A stretch of 64,000 nucleotides of DNA from Actinomycetota bacterium (lineage in GTDB: Bacteria; Actinomycetota; Actinomycetes; Streptosporangiales; Streptosporangiaceae): the NCBI GenBank assembly GCA_019240215.1, contig JAFAYQ010000063.1:124001-188000 (forward strand). The letters run 5' to 3'. The translations under genes were made by a program, and so were the position numbers. Position 1 is the first letter of the stretch; every line of letters starts with the position of its first letter. Under the pieces are notes generated by a model. The model searched no databases. It was not told the DNA's origin and saw nothing but the letters and a program-made list of their open reading frames with translations. Shown here in pieces: positions 26,282 to 34,690 of the stretch.

Positions 26282-27184
26282 TCACGACGGGATGGCCGGC
26301 TTGGTCAGCAGGTCCTGGGCGGCTTTGCCGAACGCGGCCACCAGGCGGCTGCGGTCGGCCGCCCGGGTGGCCACCACCACGTGGCACGGGTCGACGTCGT
26401 CGAGCGGGACGGTGGTGAGGTCGGCCCGGATGCCGGCCGCCCCGGTCGCGGCCGGGATGATGGCGACCGCCTGACCGGCCGCGATGTACTCGAGCTTGTC
26501 CTCGATGGTCTCGGCGGGCGGGCCGCCCGGGGCCGGGCGCCCATCGGGGCGGGGGTCGATCCGCCAGTAGGAATCCCACTCGGAGTCGGGGAACCGCGGG
26601 ATCGGCTCGGCCGCGATCTCCTCCAGGCTGACCGACTCCTGGCCCGCCAGCCGGTGGCCGACCGGGATCAGCAGCACCCGGGGCTCGTCGTAGAGCACGG
26701 TCACCCGCAGCCCCTCGGTCCGCAGCGGCAGCCGGGTCACGGCCGCGTCCACCCGGTGGCCGAGCAGCGCCGCCCGCGGTTCGTCCCACTCCAGGTGGTG
26801 GGTCTGCACGTCGGCGTCCGGGTGCAGCCGGCGCAGGCGGCCGACCGCCGGGGTGACGATCAGGCCGGTCGTGTAGCCGATGACGATCCGGGCCGGGTGG
26901 GCGGCCGCCCGGGTGGCCGCGGTAGCCTGGGCGGCCGCCCGCAGCAGCGCCCGGGCGCGGGCCAGGAACACCTCGCCGGCCTCGGTCAGCTCGGTGCCCT
27001 GCCGGTCGCGGTCGAGCAGGCGGACCCCGAGCTGGGTCTCGAGCTGGCGGATCTGGCGGCTCAGCGACGGCTGGGCCACCCGCAGCTCGGCCGCGGCCCG
27101 GCCGAAGTGCCGGTGCTGGGCGACCACGGTGAAGTAGCGGACCAGCCGCAGGTCGAGATCCGGGGGCGGCGGCGAGTCGGTCAT
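26282..27184 (-). CDS. LysR family regulator
   Basis: A 300-residue LysR regulator. HTH at about 11-70 (LVRYFTVVAQHRHFGRAAAE then QPSLSRQIRQLETQLG), followed by an effector domain. ATG 27184 has TACGAT (27191-27196) six bases upstream and no Shine-Dalgarno, so it is probably leaderless. It is divergent from the SnoaL-SDR pair, with a perfect LysR-type box (27244-27264) between them. Confidence 0.94.
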   Translation of the reverse strand: MTDSPPPPDLDLRLVRYFTVVAQHRHFGRAAAELRVAQPSLSRQIRQLETQLGVRLLDRDRQGTELTEAGEVFLARARALLRAAAQATAATRAAAHPARIVIGYTTGLIVTPAVGRLRRLHPDADVQTHHLEWDEPRAALLGHRVDAAVTRLPLRTEGLRVTVLYDEPRVLLIPVGHRLAGQESVSLEEIAAEPIPRFPDSEWDSYWRIDPRPDGRPAPGGPPAETIEDKLEYIAAGQAVAIIPAATGAAGIRADLTTVPLDDVDPCHVVVATRAADRSRLVAAFGKAAQDLLTKPAIPS

Positions 27185-27243
27185 GCCTCGATCGTATCTC
27201 GCCTGCGCAGCCGCCGTTCAGACCAAACCGGCTGCCAGCAGCG

Positions 27244-27264
27244 GTGATACCTGATCCGTATCAC
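27244..27264. promoter_or_regulatory. LysR operator GTGATAC-N7-GTATCAC
   Basis: A perfect 7-base inverted repeat with a 7-base spacer. Its inner part ATAC-N7-GTAT fits the classical T-N11-A LysR box. It lies 60 bases upstream of the LysR start and about 55 bases before the divergent SnoaL gene, a standard arrangement for autoregulation plus inducible control. Confidence 0.8.
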
Positions 27265-27318
27265 GTAGTCCGCAACAGGACTTGGACGTGGACCGGGACC
27301 CGGACCTAGCGTCGAAGC

Positions 27319-27735
27319 ATGACAGAAACCTCCGCAGCCGAGACCCTCGTCCGGCGCATGTACGAGCCCCTCGCCACCGGCGACACCACCCTGGTGGACC
27401 AGGCGCTGGCCCCCGACTGGGAGGCCGTCCCGGCCCTGCAGGCCGGCCCGGGCGCGGCCGGCTGGAAGGCCACCGTCAGCCACCTGCGCGGCGTGTTCAC
27501 CGACCTGACCGTCACCATCGAGGACGTCGTGGTGTCCGGTGACCAGGTGGCGGTCCGTTCGGTCAGCCGGGGGGTGCACACGGGCGAACTGCTGGGGGTG
27601 CCGGGCACCGGGCGCCCGGTCGAGATCCGGGCGGCCGACTTCCACCGCATCGAGGGCGGCCGGATCGTCCGGACCTGGCACCTGGAGGACTACTTCGGCG
27701 TCGCCGGCCAGCTCGGGCTCAAGGTCTCCCGGTGA
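27319..27735 (+). CDS. SnoaL-like/ester-cyclase NTF2-fold protein
   Basis: A 138-residue NTF2-fold protein of the SnoaL-like type. LVRRMYEPLATGDTTLVDQA opens the fold; HLRGVFTDLTVTIEDVVVSG and RAADFHRIEGGRIVRTWHLE follow. Members act as cyclases, isomerases or hydrolases on small polar substrates. ATG 27319 is preceded by TAGCGT (27307-27312) six bases upstream. Its stop overlaps the SDR start (GTGA), so the two are coupled. Confidence 0.88.
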   Translation: MTETSAAETLVRRMYEPLATGDTTLVDQALAPDWEAVPALQAGPGAAGWKATVSHLRGVFTDLTVTIEDVVVSGDQVAVRSVSRGVHTGELLGVPGTGRPVEIRAADFHRIEGGRIVRTWHLEDYFGVAGQLGLKVSR

Positions 27736-28493
27736 CGGCGCTGGGCGGTAAGACCGCGGTCGTCACCGGGGCCGCCCGCGGCATCGGGTTCGCGTACTGC
27801 CAGCGGCTGGCGGCCGACGGCGCCAACGTCGTCGCGCTCGACATCGACGACCCGGCCGAACGGGTCAAGGAGCTGCCCGGGCCGGGTGAAAAGCTGGGGC
27901 TGACCTGCGACCTCAGCCGCCCCGGGCCGATCGCGGCGGCGGTCGCGACCGTCATCGAACGGTTCGGCCGCTGCGACATCCTGGTCAACAACGCCGCGAT
28001 CTTCCCGGCCACCGACCTGGGCGGGATCACGATCGATCGGTGGCGGCAGGTGCAGGCGGTCAACGTCGAGGCGGCCCTGCTGCTGGCCCAGGCGTTCGCA
28101 CCCGGGATGAAGGCGGCGGGCTGGGGCCGGATCGTCAGCACCGGCTCCGGCAACACCCTGCTCCAGGTCCGCGATCTGGCCTACCTGACCAGCAAGGGGA
28201 CCGTGCACGCGCTGACCCGGGCGCTGGCCAACGAGCTGGGCGACAGCGGGATCACCGTCAACGCGATCGCGCCCGGCGTGGTCGGCACCGAAGGGTTCCG
28301 GGCCCGGTCCCGCCCCAACGGGGCCAGCGCCGAGGAGATGATCACCCGGCTGGCGGCCCGGCAGACGATCAAGCGCCCGTCGGTCCCGGCCGACGTGGCG
28401 GGCGCGCTGGCCTTCCTGGTCTCCGACGACGCGGGCTTCATCACCGGCCAGATCCTGCACGTCGACGGCGGCGTCACCCGGACCGGAGCCTGA
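27732..28493 (+). CDS. Short-chain dehydrogenase/reductase
   Basis: A 253-residue classical SDR. The cofactor motif TGAARGIG is at about 12-19, NNAA near 90, the catalytic Ser in IVSTGSGNT, YLTSK carries the Tyr/Lys pair, and a C-terminal LHVDGG closes the fold. It is complete, unlike the remnant at 11538. GTG 27732 overlaps the SnoaL stop. The pair is probably induced through the LysR regulator. Substrate unknown. Confidence 0.94.
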   Translation: MTALGGKTAVVTGAARGIGFAYCQRLAADGANVVALDIDDPAERVKELPGPGEKLGLTCDLSRPGPIAAAVATVIERFGRCDILVNNAAIFPATDLGGITIDRWRQVQAVNVEAALLLAQAFAPGMKAAGWGRIVSTGSGNTLLQVRDLAYLTSKGTVHALTRALANELGDSGITVNAIAPGVVGTEGFRARSRPNGASAEEMITRLAARQTIKRPSVPADVAGALAFLVSDDAGFITGQILHVDGGVTRTGA

Positions 28494-28519
28494 CCACCTC
28501 CGGTCCGGGACGCCGGGCG

Positions 28520-29515
28520 TCAGAACGTGCGGATGGCGATCTCGGCCGGGGCGCTCAGCAGCCCGCTGATCTCGTCGTCGAGCTTGGTCAGGGTCAGCGA
28601 GGCGCCCGCCATGTCGAGCGAGGTGCAGTACTCGCCGACGTAGTTGCGGCGGACGTTGATGCCGCGCTTGGCCAGCTCACTGTGGGCCCGCCCGTACAGG
28701 ATGTAGAGCTCGCTGATCGGGGTGCCGCCGAGCCCGTTGATCATCAGCGCCACGTCGTCGCCGCTCTGGAACGGCAGGTCGGAGACGACCGCCTCCAGCA
28801 GCTCGTCGACGATGGCGTTGGCGCTGGCCAGCTTCTCCCGGCGACGGCCGGGCTCGCCGTGGATGCCGACGCCCATCTCCATCTCGTCGGCCCCCAGCTC
28901 GAACAGGGGCGAGCCCTTGGCGGGGGGCGTGCACGAGGTCAGCGCCATGCCCATGGTCCGGGTCACGCCGTTGACCTTGTTGCCGATGCGCAGCAGCTCG
29001 TCGAGGTCGGCGCCCTGCTCGGAGGCGGCCCCGACCGCCTTGATCACGAAGAAGTTGCCCGCCACCCCGCGTCGGCCGACCGTGTAGGTCGAGTCCTTGA
29101 CCGCGACGTCGTCGTCGACCAGCAGGGTGCCGATGCGGACGCCGTCGGCCTCGGCCATCTCGGCGCCCATCTCGAACGCCATCCGGTCCCCGGTGTAGTT
29201 GTTGATCAGGTGCAGCACGCCCTTGGGGGAGGCGAGCAGCTTGCTGGTCTCCAGCACGTAGTCCATCGGCGGGGCCGCGAACACGTCGCCCGGGCAGGCC
29301 GCGTCGAGCATGCCCTGGCCGACCACCATCACGTGGGCGGGCTCGTGGCCGGAGCCGGAGCCCTGGATCACCGACACCTTGTCGTCGCGGGGCGCGTCGG
29401 TCCGCATGATCAGGTTGTACTCGGGGACGTACTTGAGCGTGCCCGGGTTGGCCAGCGCCAGGCCCTGCAGCATCTCCGGTACGAAATCTTTGGGGTCGTT
29501 GACGAACTTCTTCAC
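28520..29515 (-). CDS. dhaK: Dihydroxyacetone kinase subunit DhaK
   Basis: A 331-residue DhaK. MKKFVNDPKDFVPEMLQGLA is the canonical opening, then SGSGHEPAHVMVVGQGMLD for phosphate contacts, and MGVGIHGEPGRRR holds the His that binds the ketose covalently as a hemiaminal. It supplies the substrate site while DhaL supplies ATP or ADP. It lies 36 bases downstream of the HAD-DhaL gene. No DhaM is present nearby, so it is either ATP-dependent or served from elsewhere. Four-carbon ketoses are also possible substrates for this family. Confidence 0.95.
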   Translation of the reverse strand: MKKFVNDPKDFVPEMLQGLALANPGTLKYVPEYNLIMRTDAPRDDKVSVIQGSGSGHEPAHVMVVGQGMLDAACPGDVFAAPPMDYVLETSKLLASPKGVLHLINNYTGDRMAFEMGAEMAEADGVRIGTLLVDDDVAVKDSTYTVGRRGVAGNFFVIKAVGAASEQGADLDELLRIGNKVNGVTRTMGMALTSCTPPAKGSPLFELGADEMEMGVGIHGEPGRRREKLASANAIVDELLEAVVSDLPFQSGDDVALMINGLGGTPISELYILYGRAHSELAKRGINVRRNYVGEYCTSLDMAGASLTLTKLDDEISGLLSAPAEIAIRTF

Positions 29516-29551
29516 GGCAACCTCCGTTGGTTACGACTCGGGACTCAGGGC

Positions 29552-31009
29552 TCAGGCCGGGTTGATGGGCAGGGGGTCGGGCGGCAGGCCAGCCACGGCG
29601 GCGAACATCACCGCGACCGCGACCGCGCCGGCGTCGAGGGTGCCGATGCTGCGCTCGCCGGTGTAACTGGCCCGGCCCCGCTTGGCCTCCATCGAGCGGG
29701 TGGCCTCGGCGCTGTCCCGGGCCACCTGGGCGGCCGCCGCCAGCGTGGCCTGGGGGTCGAGCCCGTCGGCCAGGCTGCGCTCGATCGAGTCGGTCGCCGG
29801 GATCAGCGCGTCCAGCAGGGTCTTGTCGCCGACGTCGGACTTGCCGCGGGCCTTGATGCCCTCGGCCGCCGCCCGCAGCATGGCCACCACCTGGGCCGGC
29901 TCCAGTTCGGTGACAGCACCTGCTGTCGTGCCGGCCCGCAGGAAGGCGGTGCCCCAGATCGGCCCCGAGGTGCCGCCGATCCGGCTGGTGATCATGACCG
30001 CGACCTTCTTCAGGAACGTGCCGATGTCGGTCCGGTCGAAGTCGTCCCAGCCGCTGATGACCAGCTCGAACCCGCGGGCCATGGAGTACCCGAAGTCGCC
30101 GTCACCGACCACACTGTCGAGGTCGCCGAAGTACTTCTCGTTCTCGACCGCGGTGCTCGCGATCGTGTGCACGACGTTCTCGACGTCGGCGGACGTGGCC
30201 TTGGCCATGGGGGCTCCTTGCCGTCCAGAAAGAACGCGGGAAAGATCTGAAAGGGTGATCCGGCCGCCGGGGGTGGCCGGGGTCCGGTTGGCGATGACGG
30301 TCGTCTGCTCCCCGCCCGGGTCGCCGAGCGACGAGACGACCAGCGCGGCCTCGCTGAAGTCCTCGTCCTTGGTCAGGTCGTTGACGGTGACCACGGTGGC
30401 CAGCCCGGCCCCGGTCGCGGCCAGCAGGCCGTTGCGGGAGTCCTCGATCACCACCACCTGGCCGGCCGGGAGGCCGAGCCAGTCCAGCGCGACCAGGTAG
30501 ATGTCGGGGGCCGGCTTCTTGGCCTTGACGATGTCGCCCGCGAACACCTTGACCTGGGCGGCCAGGTCGTCGCCGACCGCCCGCTCGAGGGTGGCCACCA
30601 CCGACGGCTCGGCCGAGGTGGAGGCGACCGCCACCCGCCAGCCCGCGGCCAGCGCCTCGCCCACGATCCGGGCGATCCCGGGCCGGGGCGGGACCGCGCC
30701 CGAGGTGACCAGCTCGGTGTAGATCTCGGTCTTGCGCTGGTGCCAGGCGGCGATGGCGGCCTGCTGGCCGGCCGGGTCGGACGGCAGCCCGGCGGCGGCC
30801 ACGAACTCGGGGGTGAGCAGGCTGGCCAGCCGCTCCTTGCCCCCGCCGATCAGCACCTTCTGGCGGTAGTCGTCCAGCGTCCAGTGCACCGGCAGCCCGA
30901 ACTCGGTGAAGACCTGGTTGAACGCGACCAGGTGCCCGTAGCGCTCGGTGTCGGCCAGCACCCCGTCGCAGTCGAGGATCAGCGCCCGGTCGTCATCGGT
31001 GTGCGGCAT
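29552..31009 (-). CDS. HAD hydrolase fused in frame to DhaL
   Basis: One uninterrupted 485-codon frame holds two enzymes. Residues 1-255 are a CbbY/phosphoglycolate-type HAD hydrolase (ILDCDGVLADTERYGHLVAF, VASTSAEPS, KKPAPDIYLVALDWLG, VIEDSRNGL). Residues 268-485 are a full DhaL (MAKATSADVENVVHTIAS, DLDSVVGDGDFGYSMARG, RIGGTSGPIWGTAF, KSDVGDKTLLDAL). An internal ATG at 30208 has its own AAGGAG at a 5-base spacer and would give a normal 218-residue DhaL. The gene may therefore make a fusion, a free DhaL, or both. It starts 4 bases after the aldolase stop. The HAD substrate is unknown. Confidence 0.9.
   Translation of the reverse strand: MPHTDDDRALILDCDGVLADTERYGHLVAFNQVFTEFGLPVHWTLDDYRQKVLIGGGKERLASLLTPEFVAAAGLPSDPAGQQAAIAAWHQRKTEIYTELVTSGAVPPRPGIARIVGEALAAGWRVAVASTSAEPSVVATLERAVGDDLAAQVKVFAGDIVKAKKPAPDIYLVALDWLGLPAGQVVVIEDSRNGLLAATGAGLATVVTVNDLTKDEDFSEAALVVSSLGDPGGEQTTVIANRTPATPGGRITLSDLSRVLSGRQGAPMAKATSADVENVVHTIASTAVENEKYFGDLDSVVGDGDFGYSMARGFELVISGWDDFDRTDIGTFLKKVAVMITSRIGGTSGPIWGTAFLRAGTTAGAVTELEPAQVVAMLRAAAEGIKARGKSDVGDKTLLDALIPATDSIERSLADGLDPQATLAAAAQVARDSAEATRSMEAKRGRASYTGERSIGTLDAGAVAVAVMFAAVAGLPPDPLPINPA
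30206..30219 (-). promoter_or_regulatory. Internal ribosome site and ATG for free DhaL
   Basis: On the minus strand, AAGGAG (30214-30219) is followed by five C and ATG (30206-30208), in frame with the surrounding HAD-DhaL reading frame. It is one of the best Shine-Dalgarno sequences in the window and lies exactly at the domain boundary, so internal initiation is likely. Confidence 0.7.
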
Positions 31010-31013
31010 CAGC

Positions 31014-31889
31014 TCACCGGGCCTTGCCGGCCCCGGCCCGGCCCGCGCTGCCGAACCGGCGCATGTGGCCGGCCGCCATCTCCAGCACCGCCTCGCGGAC
31101 CGAGCTGAACAGCGACGGCGGGTCCCACTTGTTCTGCTCCTCGGCCGTGCGCAGGTAGGCGAGGTTGGCCCGCATGAACGTGACCTTGAGGTCGGTCGAG
31201 ATGTTGACCTTGGCGCAGCCGCGGGCGATGAGGTCGGTGAACTGGGCGTCGGTCATCCCGGTGCCGCCGTGCAGCGCGATCGGGATCGGCTGCTCGGCCA
31301 CGATGTCGGAGACCCGCTGGGCGTCGAGCTTGGGCTCGGCGTGGTAGACGCCGTGGGCGTTGCCGATGGCGGGCGCGAACACGTCGATGCCGGTGGCCCG
31401 GATGAACTCGATCGCCACCGGCAGCGACTGGGTCTGCGCCACCTCGTCGGAGCCGATGCCGTCCTCGACGCCGGTGATCGACTCGATCTCGCCTTCGACG
31501 TTGGCCCCGTAGCCGCGGGCCTCGGCCACCACCTCGATCGTCTGCCGCTGGTTCTCCTCGACCGGCAGCGACGAGGCGTCGAACAGCACCGAGTTCCAGC
31601 CCTGGCGCAGGCAGCCGGTGATCACCGACCGGTCCGGGCAGTGGTCCAGGTGCAGGCTGACCGGGACCTCGATGCCCGCGGTGAGCTCCCGCCACATCGC
31701 GAACAGCAGGTCGAGGCCGATCGAGCGGACGGTCTTGACCGACGTCTGGACGATGACCGGCGAGCGCTCGCGCACGGCCGCGGCCAGTACCGCCTCCATC
31801 GTGAGGTCGTTGACCACGTTGATCGCGGGCACGCCGTAGCGCTCGGTGAACGCGCGGTCGACGATTTCTTTCAGCGGGACAACAGGCAC
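31014..31889 (-). CDS. Class II ketose-bisphosphate aldolase
   Basis: A 291-residue zinc-dependent aldolase of the fructose/tagatose-bisphosphate type. VPAINVVNDLTMEAVLAA is the typical opening, HLDHC holds a zinc His and the catalytic Asp, IGNAHGVY and LHGGTG carry the other zinc ligands, and VNISTDLKVTFMRA is the substrate-phosphate loop. It is the first gene of a minus-strand operon with HAD-DhaL and DhaK, which suggests breakdown of a ketose phosphate to a triose or tetrose. GTG 31889 has TAGTGT (31897-31902) seven bases upstream, suggesting a leaderless mRNA. Confidence 0.92.
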   Translation of the reverse strand: MPVVPLKEIVDRAFTERYGVPAINVVNDLTMEAVLAAAVRERSPVIVQTSVKTVRSIGLDLLFAMWRELTAGIEVPVSLHLDHCPDRSVITGCLRQGWNSVLFDASSLPVEENQRQTIEVVAEARGYGANVEGEIESITGVEDGIGSDEVAQTQSLPVAIEFIRATGIDVFAPAIGNAHGVYHAEPKLDAQRVSDIVAEQPIPIALHGGTGMTDAQFTDLIARGCAKVNISTDLKVTFMRANLAYLRTAEEQNKWDPPSLFSSVREAVLEMAAGHMRRFGSAGRAGAGKAR

Positions 31890-31929
31890 GAAGCGGACAC
31901 TACGTTTGCCGCCGCCGGTCCGGATCGGT

Positions 31930-31958
31930 GAAAGTCCCCAACTTCGGTGGGGACTTTC
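31930..31958. terminator. Perfect 10-base hairpin between operons
   Basis: GAAAGTCCCC (31930-31939) pairs perfectly with GGGGACTTTC (31949-31958) around a 9-base loop. It lies 30 bases beyond the stop of the sensor-regulator gene and about 40 bases before the aldolase start on the same (minus) strand. A terminator for the first gene is likely; there is no U-tract, so an operator for the aldolase operon is also possible. Confidence 0.6.
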
Positions 31959-31988
31959 CCTACCGCCGGTCAGCGGGCGGCGGGCCCG

Positions 31989-33776
31989 TCAGCGGATGAG
32001 CTGCGCGGCCCGGCTGGCCAGCTCGGTCCGGTTGCGGGCGCCGGTCTTGCGCAGCACCGCGCCCGCGTGCTTCTCGATCGTCTTGACCGACAGCATCAGC
32101 CGCTCGGCGATGATCTTGTCGGGCAGCCCCTGCTCCATCAGGCCCCGGACCTCGCGCTCGCGGCTGGTGAGCGGCTCGATGGCCGCGTCGGCGCGCAGGC
32201 CGCGGCGCAGCTGGCGGAGCATCGGGACCGACAAGATCGCCTGCCCGCGGGCGGCCGCCACCACCGCCTGGGCCAGTTCGGGCCCATCGGCGTCGATGTC
32301 CACGCAGCCGCGGGCACCCGCCCGCATCGCGGTCGCCACCTGGTCGTCGCCCTGCTCGCGGCCGGGGTCGCAGAGGCCGACCACCGCCAGCGGTTCGCAG
32401 GTGGCGATCAGCAGCCCGGTGATGCCATCGGGCTCGTCCCGGTCCGCGCCCAGGCCCAGGTCGACCAGGGCCACCTCGGGCCGCAGGGCCCGGCAGGCCT
32501 CGGCCGCCTCCTTGGCGGTGGCGGCCTCGCCGACGATCTCCAGCCCCGGCTCGGTCCAGGTCAGCAGCCGGGCCAGGCCGGCCCGGAGCGCGGGCTGGCG
32601 GGCCGCCACCAGCACCTGCGGCCGGGCCGGGTCGGCTCCGGAGTCGCGCTGGTGGGGGAACCGCGCCCGGATCCTGGTGCCCCAGCCCGGCAGCGAGTCG
32701 AGCTCGACGGTCGCCCCCAGCGCGCCCGCCCGGTCGGCCATCGCCCGCAGCCCGAAGCGGTCGCTCTGCCAGCCCGAACGGGGATCGAAACCCTGCCCGT
32801 CGTCCTGGACCAGCAGCGAGACCGCCTCGGACTCGTACAGCAGGCCGAGCCGGGCGGTCCGCGCCTGGGCGTGGGCGACGATGTTGGTCAGCGCCTCCCG
32901 GGCGATCCGCAGCAGCTCACGGGCCCGGTCCCCGGCCAGCGGGACCGGCGTGCCGGCCGAGACGAAGCGGACCTCGAGGTGGCCGGTGCTCTGGGCCCAG
33001 GCCACCTCGGAGCGCAGCGCCGCCTCCAGCGTGCGGTCGTCCAGCGGCGAGGCGGCCCGCCCGAGCAGCGTCAGCCGCACCTCGACCAGCGCCTCGGCCG
33101 CGATCGCGCTGGCCTCCCGGAGCTGGTCGGCGGCGGCCCCGGCGGCCAGCTCGTGGCCGGCGTTGTCGACGTGCGCGCGCACGGTCACCAGCCGCTGGGC
33201 CAGCGTGTCGTGCAGCTCGGCCAGCATCCGGTCGCGCTCGGCGGCGGCCGCCTCGGCCCGGGCCAGCTTCTCCGCCTCCTCGTGCATGCGGGCGTTGGCC
33301 AGCGCGATCGCCGCGTGCCGGGCGAATAGCCGCAGCAGCTCGGCGTCGGCCGGCCCGAACGCGCGCCGCTCGTCCCGGCTGAACACGATGCAGGCCCCGA
33401 TGATGCGGCCCCGCCACTCCAGCGGCACCCCGATCACGCCCCGCAGCGTGGCCCGCGACTCGGCCGCCACGTGCCCGCCGGGCACGTCGTCGTAACGGGC
33501 GAACCAGAGCGGCGCCCGCCGGGCCACGACCGCCCCGGTCATGCCCTCGGTGAGCGGGTAGACCGCGCCGGAGTTGCAGGCCACACCGATGTCGGCTTCC
33601 TTGCGGTAGACCCCGGCCGCCTCGTCGACGCTGCAGATCGAGCCGGCGTCGCACCCCAGCAGCTCGGTGCAGCGGCGCAGGATCTGCTCCAGCAGCGGGC
33701 GCAGCGCGAACTCGCCGGCCAGTTCCTCGGCCACCGCGATCAGGCCCGCGGCCCGCGCGGGGACGTCGTCGTCCAC
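31989..33776 (-). CDS. GAF-histidine kinase fused to NarL-type response regulator
   Basis: A 595-residue soluble hybrid holding a whole two-component pathway. The order is: GAF sensor (about 10-165); HisKA_3 dimerisation helix with His189 in MLAELHDTLAQRL; HATPase (about 270-375; DDGQGFDPRS, RFGLRAMADRAGAL); receiver-like domain (about 385-510) with a probable Asp in ALVDLGLG; LuxR-type HTH at the C-terminus (about 528-590; LTSREREVRGLMEQG, LSVKTIEKHAGAVL). NarX- and NarL-type proteins are normally separate. There is no membrane segment, so the signal is cytoplasmic. The GTG start (33776) has no clear ribosome site. Confidence 0.92.
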   Translation of the reverse strand: MDDDVPARAAGLIAVAEELAGEFALRPLLEQILRRCTELLGCDAGSICSVDEAAGVYRKEADIGVACNSGAVYPLTEGMTGAVVARRAPLWFARYDDVPGGHVAAESRATLRGVIGVPLEWRGRIIGACIVFSRDERRAFGPADAELLRLFARHAAIALANARMHEEAEKLARAEAAAAERDRMLAELHDTLAQRLVTVRAHVDNAGHELAAGAAADQLREASAIAAEALVEVRLTLLGRAASPLDDRTLEAALRSEVAWAQSTGHLEVRFVSAGTPVPLAGDRARELLRIAREALTNIVAHAQARTARLGLLYESEAVSLLVQDDGQGFDPRSGWQSDRFGLRAMADRAGALGATVELDSLPGWGTRIRARFPHQRDSGADPARPQVLVAARQPALRAGLARLLTWTEPGLEIVGEAATAKEAAEACRALRPEVALVDLGLGADRDEPDGITGLLIATCEPLAVVGLCDPGREQGDDQVATAMRAGARGCVDIDADGPELAQAVVAAARGQAILSVPMLRQLRRGLRADAAIEPLTSREREVRGLMEQGLPDKIIAERLMLSVKTIEKHAGAVLRKTGARNRTELASRAAQLIR

Positions 33777-33866
33777 GGTTTGAGCATCACCCGGCCGGCA
33801 TCAGCCCGTCAAGGCACGTCAGGGAGGGTGGCTCGCCCTGGTGGAGCGCCGTGGGATGCTCGGTCG

Positions 33867-34667
33867 GTGCGGCATCACCGGTGGCGGCGGGCGGGGAGTC
33901 TGGCCGTCGCCACCGTTCCCCTGGTGCTGGCCGGCTGCGCCGCCTCGGCACCGGCCCGGCCGGTCGCGTCCGCTACCGTTCATCCGCCGGCGGCGGCTCC
34001 GCGGCCGGCCACGCCGCAGCCGGCCACGCCGGTCATCACGGTCGCCGGGGACCACCCGGTGCCGCCCAACGGCAGCCAGGACACCTACGCGCAGACGCCG
34101 GGAACGACCTGCGACCCGGCCACCCTCGCCCACGACCAGGCCATCGGCGCCAAGATCGCGGCCGGGTTCAACGGGGCCGGCCTCACGGTGTCGGCCGACC
34201 TGCTCACCCACTTCCTGCGGGGCGTGGGGACTGAGGTCGATTTCCCGGCCGGGTCCGTCATCGCCCAGCAGGCCTTGGCCAGCGCGGCCTTCCAGGCGGT
34301 GAACAGCCAGGTCCAGCTGGCCGTCCTCAGCCAGCTGCAGGCGGGCCGGACCCGGGTCCGGCTCTCGGCCGCGCAGCTGCCGGCGGTGACGTTCGCGTCC
34401 AGCGGCGGCGACCTGTACTGGGGCTTCCGCGGCACCCAGGGCCTGACCGTGACCGGCCGTATCCACCGGACCAACGGCCGGTACGTCGGCACCCTGTCCT
34501 ACGTCATCCGGGACAGCTACGGTTTCCCGGCCGATGACACGCTCGCCGGTTTCGGCCCGCCCATGCGGTACCTGCAGACGGCCTGCGGGGCACCCCGGCA
34601 CGCGGGTGGCGCCCACTGGTTCCCCGACACGATCACGGTCACCGCCCCGTTCCGCCGCCCCGCCTGA
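33867..34667 (+). CDS. Putative lipoprotein of unknown function
   Basis: A 266-residue exported protein. A basic start (VRHHRWRRAG) precedes a hydrophobic core and lipobox LVLAGC (Cys24). A Pro/Ala-rich linker (25-60) leads to a globular part (about 75-266) that I do not recognise, with GGDLYWGFRGTQGLTVTGRI and SYVIRDSYGFPADDTL. GTG 33867 is chosen because it gives a normal signal peptide; the frame is open upstream but that part is a shadow of the kinase gene. Confidence 0.75.
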   Translation: MRHHRWRRAGSLAVATVPLVLAGCAASAPARPVASATVHPPAAAPRPATPQPATPVITVAGDHPVPPNGSQDTYAQTPGTTCDPATLAHDQAIGAKIAAGFNGAGLTVSADLLTHFLRGVGTEVDFPAGSVIAQQALASAAFQAVNSQVQLAVLSQLQAGRTRVRLSAAQLPAVTFASSGGDLYWGFRGTQGLTVTGRIHRTNGRYVGTLSYVIRDSYGFPADDTLAGFGPPMRYLQTACGAPRHAGGAHWFPDTITVTAPFRRPA

Positions 34668-34690
34668 CCGGGCTGACCGGCCGGGCCGCG

